From UBA1724 sp963621575 (GTDB taxonomy: Bacteria; Verrucomicrobiota; Lentisphaeria; Oligosphaerales; Oligosphaeraceae), in assembly GCA_963621575.1 (NCBI GenBank), contig CAVFEH010000007.1, forward strand, positions 1 to 64,000: a stretch of DNA of 64,000 nucleotides, read 5' to 3'. Under the pieces are notes generated by a model. The model was given only the letters and a program-made list of their open reading frames with translations. It did no database searches and was not told the DNA's origin. Made by a program: the position numbers and the translations under genes. This document shows, in pieces, positions 55,894 through 64,000 of this stretch; positions within the stretch are counted from its first letter, which is position 1, and each line of letters begins with the position of its first letter.

Positions 55894-57918
55894 CTACTTG
55901 CCACGGCGCGGATTGGCTCCGCCGTCGCGCTTTGCGGCGGGGGACAGGACCAATTCCCCGCGAATGGGGTCTGCGGAGACCATCGCGAAGAACCGTTTCT
56001 GGGCCATCCGGAGAGTGTCGCCGTCGCGGTTGGTCCATTGGATCTTGAGAGGATCGAAGTGCCAGGAGTGCGGCAGTTCATTGACGTATGCCATGAGACC
56101 GTAGTCGGGCAGGTACACCTGGCAACCGCCCTTGGTGATCTTGCAGATTTCGCCGGTGAGCAGGAGCGTGGGGTCCTCCTGCCGCTTGTTCCCCAGATAG
56201 CGGATCTTCATGCGGTCGGAGGCGGCGAACTCCGCCTGGTCGCACTGGTATTCCTTTGCGGAGCAAAGCATTGCCAGATCCTGGACGGCCTCGGCGGAGC
56301 AGGTCTTCCGGCGGAGATCGTGGGACAGGAGCTGCTGGTGGACCAGGAGGTCGGCGTAGCGCCGGATGGGACTGGTGAAGTGGCAGTAGTTCTCCTTCCC
56401 CAGGCCAAAGTGCCCCATGGGGTCCGCGCCGTAGTCGGCCCGGGGGAGATGCCGGAGGAAGGCCATGTAGAGGACATCCCGCAGGGGGGATTCCGCGGCG
56501 TGCTTCAGGAATCGGACGATGGCGCCGCGGGTGGAGAGACTCTTCACGCGCTCGCCCATCATGATGGTGGCGTTTTCCGCGAACTCCTGGAGCTTCTCGG
56601 GATCCGGGGCCTGGTGGTTCCGGTAGAGTCCGGGCAGTTTCAGGCGCTGGAGCTCCATGGCGATGCACTCGTTGGCCGCCAGCATGAACTCCTCCACAAG
56701 CTGGTGGGAGGGATTGTCCTCGTTCTGCTGCACACCCAGAATCCGGGAGGGGTGTTCGCTGCACACCACGCGGATCTCCGGCATGCCCATGGGCAGGAAG
56801 CGCTCGCGGGTCATGCGGCGGTGCCGCAGCAACCGGGAGACGTTGGCCAGCCTCGACACCAAATCCTTCACCTCCCGGGGCCCATCCAAGTCGCCGCCAT
56901 CCAAGTAGGTCTGCACCTGCTCGTAGCAGAGGCGTTGGCGGACATTGATGGTGGTGTGGCGGCGCTGCCAGGAGAGGATCTCGCCGGTGTGCTCGTCGAA
57001 GCAGATGAAGACGCTGTGCGCCAGACGCTCCTGTCCGGCCTGGAGGCTGCACTGCCGGTTTGCCAGGGCCTTGGGAAGCATGGGGAGGGTTCGTCCGGGA
57101 AGATAGGAGGTGAAGCAACGCTCCCGTGCCTGGCGGTCCAGGGGGCTTCCGGGACGCACATAGCTCGCCACATCGGCGATGTGGACGCCCACCACCACCG
57201 TGCCGGGACGGGGCGCCTTCCCCAGGGAAAGGGCGTCGTCGTAGTCCCGTGCGTCCACGGGGTCGATGGTGACAGCCGTGTCCTTGGTGCAATCCAGCCG
57301 GCGCACCTTCACAGGCTGGAGGGACTCCGCGTCCTTCTCGTCCTTTTCGGTGTAGGGAGCGGGGATGTTGTATTCGGCGACGATGGCGTCCAGGTCCGCG
57401 GAGACCTCCCCGCAGGCGGCGTAGCACTCCAGGATGGTGACATCGGGGAGGGTCTCGGGGGGAAAATCCTCTTCGGGGAATGGGAATTCGCAGCGGCACC
57501 AATTGCCCTCGCGGGGACCCTCCGGGAGCTTTTTGAGGCTCCCGGGGGCAATCCGGAGAAGGCCCGGCAGCTCGTGGCGCAGGGGCCGCACGCCCCATCC
57601 ACCGCCCCGCAGCGGCACCATGCATCCCACCAAAAAGCGGTACTTCCGCTCCAGAATGCGCTTCACGTGCCCCACGGGACGCGAAGGATCCCCGGCGGGA
57701 TCCAACACCACCCGCACCGTGTCACCCGTCACCGCACCCCCCAGATAGCCCGGCGGCACAAAAACCGAGTCCCCGCCGTCCATCCGGACAAATCCAAAGC
57801 CCTGGATGTTCACCGACAGGTCGCCAACGCACTCCCGGGCCGAAATCGCGCTCTTCTTTCCGGGACGCTCCTCGGACTCCTCCCGTTTTCCGCCCCTCTT
57901 TTCATGATGTTTGTTCAT
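55894..57918 (-). CDS. rnr: Ribonuclease R/RNase II-family exoribonuclease
   Basis: Processive 3'-5' exoribonuclease. The ATG at 57918 gives 674 residues with a short basic start, a cold-shock-like domain (LSVNIQGFGFVRMDGGDSVFVPP), the RNB catalytic domain with VTIDPVDARDYDDALSL (the four Asp that bind magnesium), VGVHIADVASYVRPGSPLD, TSPIRRYADLLVHQQL, and a C-terminal S1-like domain (LLLTGEICKITKGGCQVYLP). It is shorter than E. coli RNase R, which lacks nothing essential here. Its frame upstream of 57918 is not coding. An AT island at 57967 is a likely promoter. Confidence 0.93.
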   Translation of the reverse strand: MNKHHEKRGGKREESEERPGKKSAISARECVGDLSVNIQGFGFVRMDGGDSVFVPPGYLGGAVTGDTVRVVLDPAGDPSRPVGHVKRILERKYRFLVGCMVPLRGGGWGVRPLRHELPGLLRIAPGSLKKLPEGPREGNWCRCEFPFPEEDFPPETLPDVTILECYAACGEVSADLDAIVAEYNIPAPYTEKDEKDAESLQPVKVRRLDCTKDTAVTIDPVDARDYDDALSLGKAPRPGTVVVGVHIADVASYVRPGSPLDRQARERCFTSYLPGRTLPMLPKALANRQCSLQAGQERLAHSVFICFDEHTGEILSWQRRHTTINVRQRLCYEQVQTYLDGGDLDGPREVKDLVSRLANVSRLLRHRRMTRERFLPMGMPEIRVVCSEHPSRILGVQQNEDNPSHQLVEEFMLAANECIAMELQRLKLPGLYRNHQAPDPEKLQEFAENATIMMGERVKSLSTRGAIVRFLKHAAESPLRDVLYMAFLRHLPRADYGADPMGHFGLGKENYCHFTSPIRRYADLLVHQQLLSHDLRRKTCSAEAVQDLAMLCSAKEYQCDQAEFAASDRMKIRYLGNKRQEDPTLLLTGEICKITKGGCQVYLPDYGLMAYVNELPHSWHFDPLKIQWTNRDGDTLRMAQKRFFAMVSADPIRGELVLSPAAKRDGGANPRRGK

Positions 57919-57966
57919 AATCTTGCTTTCCCCAGTGTCTGAATGTGTTATGCCGTCAACCCCGAA

Positions 57967-57972
57967 AATATA
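57967..57972 (-). promoter_or_regulatory. -10-like TATATT of rnr
   Basis: On the minus strand TATATT in GCCTTTATATTTTCGG, 48 bases before the rnr ATG. The preceding GGGG-GCCTT matches the mnmE promoter at 63393-63398 (GGGGCGCCTTTATATTTT against GGGGTGCCTTTATATTTT). No -35 box is evident. Confidence 0.5.
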
Positions 57973-58123
57973 AAGGCACCCCCGGCTTGCGCGGCACCAC
58001 TCCGTGCCGCGGCCAAGCCAAAACACCCCCTTTCCAACCCACGGCCTACCGTGGAGCCGCCGGGACCCCGCTCCACCAACGCCGGCCTGCGGCCGAAAAC
58101 GAAGGCGGCCTCCGCCCTTGTTT

Positions 58124-58708
58124 CTAGGCGCGGCAGACTTCCTCCAGGAAATACTGGTGGATTCGCGTGTCGGTGAGCAGCTCGGGATGGAAGGCCATGG
58201 CCAGCTGGCGTCCCTGCCGGACTGCGGTTGGCTGTCCGTGGAAGGTGGAGAGCACCTGCACCTCGGGACCGGCCTCCACAATGGAGGGTGCCCGAATGAA
58301 GGACATGGGGACGTTCTCCAGGGGGCCGAAGGAGCCCCGGGTGAAGAAACTCCCCAACTGACGTCCGTAGGCATTTCGGCGGACCGTCACGTCCAGGGTG
58401 GCGAAGTGTTTCGTCGTGTCATCGGCGATGCGCTGTGCCAGGAGAATCAATCCGGCGCAGGTCGCCATGACGGGGAGCCCCTCCCCGGCAAGCCTGCGGC
58501 GGAGGGGTTCGAAGAGATTCAGCTCCCGCAGGAGCTTCCCCATCACCGTGCTTTCGCCGCCGGGGATGACCAGGCCGTCGAAGGGCCGGGCGAGGTCGCT
58601 GGCCTGGCGGATCTCGAAGGTCCTGGCGCCCAGTGCGCGGAGGGATTGCCCGTGCTCAGCGAAATCTCCCTGGAGCGCCAGGACGGCAATGGTGCGAGGG
58701 GAGCCCAT
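58124..58708 (-). CDS. pdxT: Pyridoxal 5'-phosphate synthase glutaminase subunit
   Basis: Releases ammonia from glutamine for PdxS. The 194 residues show IAVLALQGDFAEH, LVIPGGESTVMGKL, the nucleophile in VMATCAGLILLA, GSFFTRGSF, and the catalytic His-x-Glu in MAFHPELLTD with the closing IHQYFLEEV. Length and motifs are standard. It starts 2 bases after pdxS on the same strand. Confidence 0.97.
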   Translation of the reverse strand: MGSPRTIAVLALQGDFAEHGQSLRALGARTFEIRQASDLARPFDGLVIPGGESTVMGKLLRELNLFEPLRRRLAGEGLPVMATCAGLILLAQRIADDTTKHFATLDVTVRRNAYGRQLGSFFTRGSFGPLENVPMSFIRAPSIVEAGPEVQVLSTFHGQPTAVRQGRQLAMAFHPELLTDTRIHQYFLEEVCRA

Positions 58709-58710
58709 GG

Positions 58711-59595
58711 CTACTTGCCGCGCTCCTCCATGATGGTGCGGATCTCGTCGGCGTTGATGCCGACCATGGCCTCGCCCAGGCCGCAGGAGAGCTCGGCGAT
58801 GAGCTTGGCGTCCTGGTAGTTGGTCACGGCCTTCACGATGGCCTGGGCGCGCTTGGCGGGATTGCCGCTCTTGAAGATGCCGGAGCCCACGAAGACGCCC
58901 TCGGCGCCCAGCTGCATCATCAGCGCGGCGTCCGCGGGGGTGGCCACGCCGCCGGCGGCGAAATTCACCACGGGCAGACGACCCTCGCGATGGACACGCT
59001 CCACCAGGTCGTAGGGCACCTGCAGCTCCTTGGCCGCCTCGTACAGCTCGTCCTCCCGCATGGAGGCGACCCGGCGGATCTCCGCCATCATGCGGCGCAT
59101 GTGGCGGACCGCCTGCACCACGTCGCCCGTGCCGGGCTCGCCCTTGGTGCGGATCATGGCCGCGCCCTCGTTGATTCGGCGGAGGGCCTCGCCCAGATCG
59201 CGGGCGCCGCAGACGAAGGGCACCTTGAAGGCACGCTTGTCAATGTGGTACAGGTCGTCAGCGGGGGTCAGGACCTCGCTTTCGTCGATGTAGTCGATCT
59301 CGATGGCCTCCAGGATCTGCGCCTCGACAATGTGGCCAATCCGGCACTTCGCCATCACGGGGATGGAGACCGCCTCCTGGATGCCGTGGATCATGGCAGG
59401 GTCGCTCATGCGGGACACCCCGCCCGCGGCACGAATGTCCGCCGGAATCCGCTCCAGCGCCATCACGGCGCAGGCGCCCGCGTCCTCCGCAATCTTCGCC
59501 TGCTCCGGATTCGTCACATCCATGATCACGCCGCCCTTCAGCATCTGGGCAAGGTTGCGGTTCAACTCCGCTTGCGAAACAGCTTTCTCTTCCAT
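58711..59595 (-). CDS. pdxS: Pyridoxal 5'-phosphate synthase PdxS subunit
   Basis: Makes PLP from ribose 5-phosphate, glyceraldehyde 3-phosphate and ammonia. The 294 residues show KGGVIMDVTNPEQAKIAEDAGACAV (here over about 21-45), ALERIPADIR, the catalytic lysine in PVMAKCRIGH, DESEVLTPAD, FVCGARDLGEALRRI, TKGEPGTGDVVQAV and VVNFAAGGVATPADAALMMQ. ATG 59595 with AGGAGAGAG upstream is preferred to the ATG 24 bases earlier. It lies at the head of the pdxST unit behind a TATAGT site. Confidence 0.97.
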   Translation of the reverse strand: MEEKAVSQAELNRNLAQMLKGGVIMDVTNPEQAKIAEDAGACAVMALERIPADIRAAGGVSRMSDPAMIHGIQEAVSIPVMAKCRIGHIVEAQILEAIEIDYIDESEVLTPADDLYHIDKRAFKVPFVCGARDLGEALRRINEGAAMIRTKGEPGTGDVVQAVRHMRRMMAEIRRVASMREDELYEAAKELQVPYDLVERVHREGRLPVVNFAAGGVATPADAALMMQLGAEGVFVGSGIFKSGNPAKRAQAIVKAVTNYQDAKLIAELSCGLGEAMVGINADEIRTIMEERGK

Positions 59596-59665
59596 AAAAA
59601 ACTCTCTCCTGTCGGTCAAAAAAGAAACAACCGGTTCGAATCAAAAATCCTCGGCAAAAGCCCGT

Positions 59666-59671
59666 ACTATA
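59666..59671 (-). promoter_or_regulatory. -10-like TATAGT of pdxS
   Basis: On the minus strand TATAGT in GGGTTATAGTACGGGC, about 70 bases before the pdxS ATG. The TTATAGTACG decamer is shared with 16259-16268. A -35 box is not convincing. Confidence 0.45.
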
Positions 59672-59761
59672 ACCCGGATTCCACAAACTCCATAATCCCC
59701 AAGTCAGAAAGTTGTGATTTCGGAAAACGAGGGGGGAATCCCGCGATTCTGGCGAGCCTTG

Positions 59762-62035
59762 TCAGACCTTGTCATCCGCCAGGAGTTTCAGGAGCTCCTC
59801 TTCGGAGATGACCTTGATTCCCAATTCGGCGGCCTTTGCGATCTTGGTGGCGCCGGTGTTTTCACCGGCCACGAGGCAGGTGGTTTTCCGGCTGACGGAG
59901 TCGGCCACATTCGCGCCCTTTGCGCGAAGTGCGGCGGCGGCCTGTGTCCGTCCCATGGAGGCGAGGGTCCCCGTGATCACGAAAGTGAGTCCCCGGAGGG
60001 GTTTTTCGCCGGAGGCCGCGGCGCCCTCGTCGTCGCCCCGTGGGTTGATTCCGAGGCTCTGGAGGGTATTGAGCCAGCGGCGGCCCACCTCCCCCTGGAA
60101 GAAGTCCAGAATGCTCCGCGCGGTCTTGGGCCCCACGCTGGTGGTCACGTAGGCGCCCTCCTTGGCCTTCGCGGCGGACTTCTTGACGAGTCCGGCCTGG
60201 AGGAGGGGGGGCAGGAGGCGTTGTTCCTCCCCGGGGGTCAGGGGCCAGTGGTCCTCCTGGAGGGCCATGAGTTCCAGCAATGCATGGAGATAGGGGGATT
60301 CGGGGACCTGCAGGAGGTCCTTGTGGATGCGTCCCAGCTGGTATGCGGTGGCGGCGCCCACCTCGGGGATTCCCATGGCCTGGAGCCAGTGCCCCAGATC
60401 CTTCTGGCGGGACTTCTCCAGGGCGGACAGGATTTTCGCCGCGTTCCTGGGCCCCAGGATCCGGGGTTCCCCGGGCGTGCCCAGGTTCAGCTCCGCCAGC
60501 TGTTCCTGCGTGAGTTGAAAGAGATCCAGGGGCTCGCGGATCCATCCGGCATCGCAGAGGGCCTCGGCCACCACGCCGCCAAGCCCCTCCAGATCCAGGG
60601 CATTCCGGGCCGCGAAGTACTCCACGCGCCGGACATTCTGCGCGGGGCACTGGAGGTTCTCGCAGCGCCAGACGGCGAACTGGGGATCCCGGTGGATGGA
60701 CCCTCCGCAGGAGGGGCACTTCCCCTGGAGGCTCCCCGGCAAGTCGTAGGGCCTGGAATCCGCGGGGCGCTTCTCCAACAACACCCGCACCACGGCGGGA
60801 ATCACCTCGCCCGCCTTCTCGATGAGGACCGTGTCGCCGATGCGGATGTCCTTCCGGGCGATCTCGTCCTCGTTGTGGAGCGTCGCGCGGGAGATGGTGG
60901 AGCCCGCCAGAAAGACGGGCTCCAGCTCGGCCACGGGGGCCAGGACGCCGGTGCGCCCAACCTGGATGGTGATGGCCTTCAAACGGGTGGCCGCCCGCTC
61001 GGGCTCGTATTTGTAGGCCTTCGCCCAGCATGGCGCCTTCGCGGAGAAGCCAAGGGTCTCCCGCTGGGCAAAGGAATCCACCTTGATGACGGCGCCGTCG
61101 GTGTCGTAGGGAAGCGTGGGCCGCAGGGCGTCCAGTTCGCGGATGGCATCCAGCATTCCCTGGTAGTCCTCCACCACACGGCACCACTTCTGGATCTTGA
61201 GGCCAAAGGAGCGGAAGGTCTCCAGGAGCTGCTGCTGGGAAGTGATTTCCACCCCGTCGATGCGTCCCTGGGTGTAGAAGAGGATATCCAGGGGCCGCCG
61301 GGCCACCTGCCGGGAATCCAGGAGTTTGAGGGAGCCGGCGGTGGCGTTCCGGGCATTGGCGAAGGGCTCCTGTCCCTCCTCCAGACGACGGCGGTTCATG
61401 TCGGCGAAGCCCCTCCGGGAGAGATAGCATTCGCCGCGGGCCTCGAAGAAAGCCGGAGGATCGGGGCAGAGGAGCCGGAGAGGCACGGAGGGGATGGTGC
61501 GCACATTCTCCGTCACATCATCGCCCTGCCGGCCATTTCCGCGGGTCACCGCCTGGGTCAGCACGCCGTCCACATACCGCACGGCAATGGAGACGCCATC
61601 AATCTTCGGCTCCACCACATAGCGGGGGCGCTCGCCGTGGAGTCCCCGCAGGACGCTCTCGTGGAAGCGCGCCAGATCCGCGGCATCGTAGGTGTTCTCC
61701 AGGGAGAGCATGGGGACCGTGTGCTCCACCGTCTGGAAGCCCTCCTGGACGCCGCCGTGCATCCGCCGCGTGGGGGAATCGGGGGTGGCCAGCTCCGGAT
61801 GCGCGGCCTCGATCTCCTGCAGTCGGTGGTAGAGCCGGTCGTATTCCTGGTCGGAGATCTCCGGCGCGGCCTGGATGTAGTAGAGCTGGTCGTTGTGGCG
61901 GATCTGCGCACGGAGCTCCTCCGCCTCCCGGCGCAACGCCTCCAGGGCATCCTGGGGGGAGGCGGCGGAATCGGGCTTCGAGCCGGCGGACGGTTCATCC
62001 AGGTCAAAGGGAAGGCTGTCTTGATACATGGTCAT
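59762..62035 (-). CDS. ligA: NAD-dependent DNA ligase LigA
   Basis: Joins nicked DNA in replication and repair. The ATG at 62035 (a second in-frame ATG is at 62029) gives 757 residues, longer than the usual 670. It has the Ia domain with LYYIQAAPEISDQEYDRLY, the adenylation site EPKIDGVSIAVRYVDG with Lys in KxDG, TRGNGRQGDDVTENVRT, GEC, YEP, OB-fold IQVGRTGVLAPVAELEPV, the zinc finger with CPSCGG and CENLQC, helix-hairpin-helix repeats and a C-terminal BRCT (LRGLTFVITGTLASMGR). It starts 10 bases after the mnmE stop. Confidence 0.97.
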   Translation of the reverse strand: MTMYQDSLPFDLDEPSAGSKPDSAASPQDALEALRREAEELRAQIRHNDQLYYIQAAPEISDQEYDRLYHRLQEIEAAHPELATPDSPTRRMHGGVQEGFQTVEHTVPMLSLENTYDAADLARFHESVLRGLHGERPRYVVEPKIDGVSIAVRYVDGVLTQAVTRGNGRQGDDVTENVRTIPSVPLRLLCPDPPAFFEARGECYLSRRGFADMNRRRLEEGQEPFANARNATAGSLKLLDSRQVARRPLDILFYTQGRIDGVEITSQQQLLETFRSFGLKIQKWCRVVEDYQGMLDAIRELDALRPTLPYDTDGAVIKVDSFAQRETLGFSAKAPCWAKAYKYEPERAATRLKAITIQVGRTGVLAPVAELEPVFLAGSTISRATLHNEDEIARKDIRIGDTVLIEKAGEVIPAVVRVLLEKRPADSRPYDLPGSLQGKCPSCGGSIHRDPQFAVWRCENLQCPAQNVRRVEYFAARNALDLEGLGGVVAEALCDAGWIREPLDLFQLTQEQLAELNLGTPGEPRILGPRNAAKILSALEKSRQKDLGHWLQAMGIPEVGAATAYQLGRIHKDLLQVPESPYLHALLELMALQEDHWPLTPGEEQRLLPPLLQAGLVKKSAAKAKEGAYVTTSVGPKTARSILDFFQGEVGRRWLNTLQSLGINPRGDDEGAAASGEKPLRGLTFVITGTLASMGRTQAAAALRAKGANVADSVSRKTTCLVAGENTGATKIAKAAELGIKVISEEELLKLLADDKV

Positions 62036-62045
62036 AAAGGGGAAC

Positions 62046-63386
62046 TTATTTCCCGATGCAGAAGCGATGGAAGATGGTGTCGAGGACGTCCGGGTCCGGG
62101 GTCTTTCCGGTGATGCGTCCCAGGGAGGCGATGGCCTGCCGCAGGGGAATGGCGGCCAGCTCCCACTGGCCAGATTCCAGCAGCGGGCGGCATTCCCCCA
62201 AGGCGCGGACGGCCTCCTCCAGCAACACGGCATGGCGGGCGCCCACGGCCAGGAGGCTTCCGCTCCCCGCGGGCGCCCCCAAAAGCCGGTTCTCGATTTC
62301 CGCGGCGAGGGTCTCCAGACCCTCGCCCGTCCGGGAGGAAATCCCCAGGGCGCCCTCCGGCGCCGGCGACAGGTCGCACTTGCTGAAGACCTCCAGCAAT
62401 GCGCCGCGGTGCCCCCAGCCCGGCCAACGCATCGGCGACGGGGACGCGGAATCCACCAGCCAGACCACGATGTCCGCCTCCGCGGCCGCGGCCTTCGCCC
62501 GCGCCATGCCGTCCCGCTCAACCGACTCCGCACCCTCGCCCCGAATGCCGGCGGTGTCCACGAGATGCAGGGGAATCCCCCGCAAAACGAAATCCGCCTC
62601 CACGGTATCCCGGGTGGTGCCCGGCGTGGGGGAGACAATGGCGCGCTCCCGCCCCAGCAACCGGTTCAGCAGGCTGGATTTTCCGGCGTTGGGCGCCCCG
62701 GAGAGCACCAGTCGCGCGCCCTCCCGGAGCACCTCGCCCTCCCGGCGAGTCGCCGCCAACGCCGAAAGCGCGTCTTTCCGGGCATCCAGGCGCCCCAGGA
62801 GCTCCCCGGCACTCATCCAATCCAGCTCCTCCTCGGGGAAATCCAGGCGGGATTCCACCTCGGAGAGAAGAATTTCCAATTCCCGGTAATGCCCCTCCAC
62901 CAGGCGACGCAGCTCGCCGGCGAGCTGGCGGTTCGCCAAGGAGAGCGCCTGGCGGGATTCGGCGTCCACCATCAGCCCCACGGCCTCCGCCTGGGTCAAA
63001 TCCAGCCGTCCATTCAAAAACGCCCGGCGCGTGAACTCCCCCGGCTCCGCGTTGCGCACGCCACAGGACTGGATGGCCTCCAGCGCCAGCCGCGCGGGAA
63101 CCGGCCCGCCATGCAGATGGAACTCCACCACGTCCTCGCCCGTGTAACTGCGGGGGCCTGGCATGTAGACCGCCAGGCAGCCGGCGTCAATCATGCCCCC
63201 CGACAAATCCCGCAACTCCCCCAGCAGCATCCGGCGGGCATTTTCCTTGCCAAGCCCGCCCCGTCCACGCCACAGCCGGCGCGCCACCCCCAGCGACTCC
63301 GCCCCCGAAAGACGAACCACCGAAAGCGCACCGCCAACCGCCGTCGCCAGCGCGCAAATACTCTCATTTTCCGAAGAATACAACAT
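62046..63386 (-). CDS. mnmE: tRNA modification GTPase MnmE
   Basis: With MnmG it modifies wobble uridine in tRNA. The 446 residues carry the N-terminal folate-binding domain (SICALATAVGGALSVVRLSG, EFTRRAFLNGRLDLTQAEAV), the inserted GTPase with GAPNAGKSSLLN (G1), TPGTTRD (G2/G3 region), LVDTAGIR and SKCD, and the C-terminal FHRFCIGK with the family C-x-GK motif. The ATG at 63386 lies only 6 bases after a TATATT -10-like site, so the transcript may be leaderless. Together with ligA it forms an operon. Confidence 0.97.
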   Translation of the reverse strand: MLYSSENESICALATAVGGALSVVRLSGAESLGVARRLWRGRGGLGKENARRMLLGELRDLSGGMIDAGCLAVYMPGPRSYTGEDVVEFHLHGGPVPARLALEAIQSCGVRNAEPGEFTRRAFLNGRLDLTQAEAVGLMVDAESRQALSLANRQLAGELRRLVEGHYRELEILLSEVESRLDFPEEELDWMSAGELLGRLDARKDALSALAATRREGEVLREGARLVLSGAPNAGKSSLLNRLLGRERAIVSPTPGTTRDTVEADFVLRGIPLHLVDTAGIRGEGAESVERDGMARAKAAAAEADIVVWLVDSASPSPMRWPGWGHRGALLEVFSKCDLSPAPEGALGISSRTGEGLETLAAEIENRLLGAPAGSGSLLAVGARHAVLLEEAVRALGECRPLLESGQWELAAIPLRQAIASLGRITGKTPDPDVLDTIFHRFCIGK

Positions 63387-63392
63387 GCGCAA

Positions 63393-63398
63393 AATATA
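63393..63398 (-). promoter_or_regulatory. -10-like TATATT adjacent to the mnmE start
   Basis: On the minus strand TATATT in GCCTTTATATTTTGCGC ends 6 bases before the mnmE ATG, so transcription would begin at about the start codon. Eighteen upstream bases match the rnr promoter region apart from one position. No -35 box is evident. Confidence 0.5.
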
Positions 63399-63506
63399 AA
63401 GGCGCCCCTCCACGCCGAATCCTCCAGGGACAGGCGAAAAACAGAAAGCGCCCCGGCGCCAAGGGGTCTGCCCGCCAACCGCCAAACCCCAATGCCCCAT
63501 TACACG

Positions 63507-63549
63507 GAAAAGGGCCCGCGGAGTTTTTCCGCCGGCCCTTTCTTTTGCG
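63507..63549. terminator. Hairpin terminator between mnmE and the truncated isomerase gene
   Basis: AAAGGGCCCGCGG and CCGCCGGCCCTTT form a stem with one mismatch around a T-rich loop; T-rich tracts follow on both strands. On the minus strand it lies just after the isomerase stop at 63559 and should end that transcript before mnmE. Confidence 0.7.
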
Positions 63550-63558
63550 CCCTTGCGT

Positions 63559-64000
63559 CTATGCGAACTGCTTCAGGTTCTTCAGGTTCTTTTCCATGGC
63601 CTCGAGGACGGGGACTCCCTTGGCCTCGTATTCGATGACGCACCATTCCGTGTCTCCGGCGTCGCGGCAGAACTGCATGACCTCCTTCCAGGGGCAGTCG
63701 TCCTCACCGATGAGGGGCAGGTTCCCCTTGGAATAGCTATAGGGCTTGCAGTGGATGGACTTGCTTCTGTAGGGATACTTCTTCAATTCCGCCATCACAT
63801 CGGCACCGCCAGTCATGGCGTTGCCCAGATCCAGCTGGATGACCACCCGGAAATCCGCTTCCGCAAGGAACAAGTCCCAGTGGCGCAGGCCATTGGGATC
63901 GTCTGCGGCGCGCTCAAAATCCCCGGGATGGCAGTGGTACCCGATGCGCATGCCGCAGGGGGCCAGCAGGTCGGCGATGTGGTTCAGGTCCCGTCCCCGC
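63559..64000 (-). CDS. Sugar phosphate isomerase/epimerase family protein, 5' end cut by the window
   Basis: C-terminal part of a xylose isomerase-like TIM barrel; the frame stays open to base 64000 with coding sequence (RDLNHIADLLAPCGMRIGYH), so the gene begins outside the window. Visible motifs are GYHCHPGDFE, VVIQLDLGNAMTGGADVM, KSIHCKPYS (His ligand), GEDDCPWKEVMQFC and the last CVIEYEAKG. These fit a metal-dependent sugar isomerase/epimerase. The substrate is unknown. It resembles the 38842 gene in fold, not in close sequence. Confidence 0.82.
   Translation of the reverse strand, partial: RGRDLNHIADLLAPCGMRIGYHCHPGDFERAADDPNGLRHWDLFLAEADFRVVIQLDLGNAMTGGADVMAELKKYPYRSKSIHCKPYSYSKGNLPLIGEDDCPWKEVMQFCRDAGDTEWCVIEYEAKGVPVLEAMEKNLKNLKQFA

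Overview
The window reads as chromosomal DNA of a high-GC Gram-negative bacterium, most likely Lentisphaerota (Victivallales-like) or a close PVC relative. The placement is an inference. It rests on a secreted DUF1559-type pseudopilin (37650-38462) with the FTLIELLVVIAIIAIL helix followed by ALSKAREKAR, which is characteristic of Victivallis-type genomes. Envelope genes (murA, dapF, a GT9 heptosyltransferase-type enzyme, two ExbBD/TonB-type systems) indicate an outer membrane. PlsY, AccD, LysS, LeuS, LigA and RNase R/Y mark this as core genome.

Layout. From 0.2 to 9.4 kb, minus-strand genes form a tight string: ABC-2 permease, large TPR-like protein, exbB, exbD, tonB-like gene, small zinc-ribbon protein, rsmD, 5-formyl-THF cyclo-ligase and rny; a DJ-1/PfpI gene precedes it. 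From 9.6 to 37.5 kb the genes lie on the plus strand: thrC, a rarA/methyltransferase fusion, lemA and its partner, a secreted tyrosine phosphatase fused to a CBM9-like domain, accD, a GT9 glycosyltransferase, a peptide-type binding protein, folD, a small inverted-repeat-bounded GxxExxY module, rsmB, a frame-interrupted tonB, nadK, plsY, lysS, uvrD/pcrA, murA, a GH78-like rhamnosidase, ugd and a histidine phosphatase. A bidirectional terminator and the divergent pseudopilin follow. From 38.8 to 44.9 kb come a sugar isomerase, leuS, uxaC and the prepilin peptidase.

From 45 to 51.6 kb the window is accessory in character. It holds a three-gene envelope operon (two single-TM proteins and a 49-residue lipoprotein), a gene-poor stretch, five small genes including three XRE-type HTH paralogues, and an AbiE-like regulator/nucleotidyltransferase pair with its own palindromic operator. 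Two tRNA genes (Phe-GAA, Arg-ACG) close this region. From 52 to 64 kb the minus strand carries an SDR-type mannonate/fructuronate oxidoreductase, nfo, a DapF-like gene with both catalytic cysteines replaced by serine, a TPR membrane protein, rnr, pdxST, mnmE-ligA and a truncated TIM-barrel isomerase.

How it works together. UxaC and the SDR form two successive steps of glucuronate use, GH78 and the TIM-barrel isomerases fit plant or mucin glycan use, and Ugd makes UDP-glucuronate for envelope polymers. The pseudopilin and its peptidase lie 5 kb apart. Two regulatory styles stand out. Housekeeping genes often lack a Shine-Dalgarno sequence and are preceded by pyrimidine-rich leaders and isolated TATATT/TACATT-like islands, whereas the 45-49 kb accessory genes mostly have strong Shine-Dalgarno sites.

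All assignments come from reading motifs by eye; no database search was possible.
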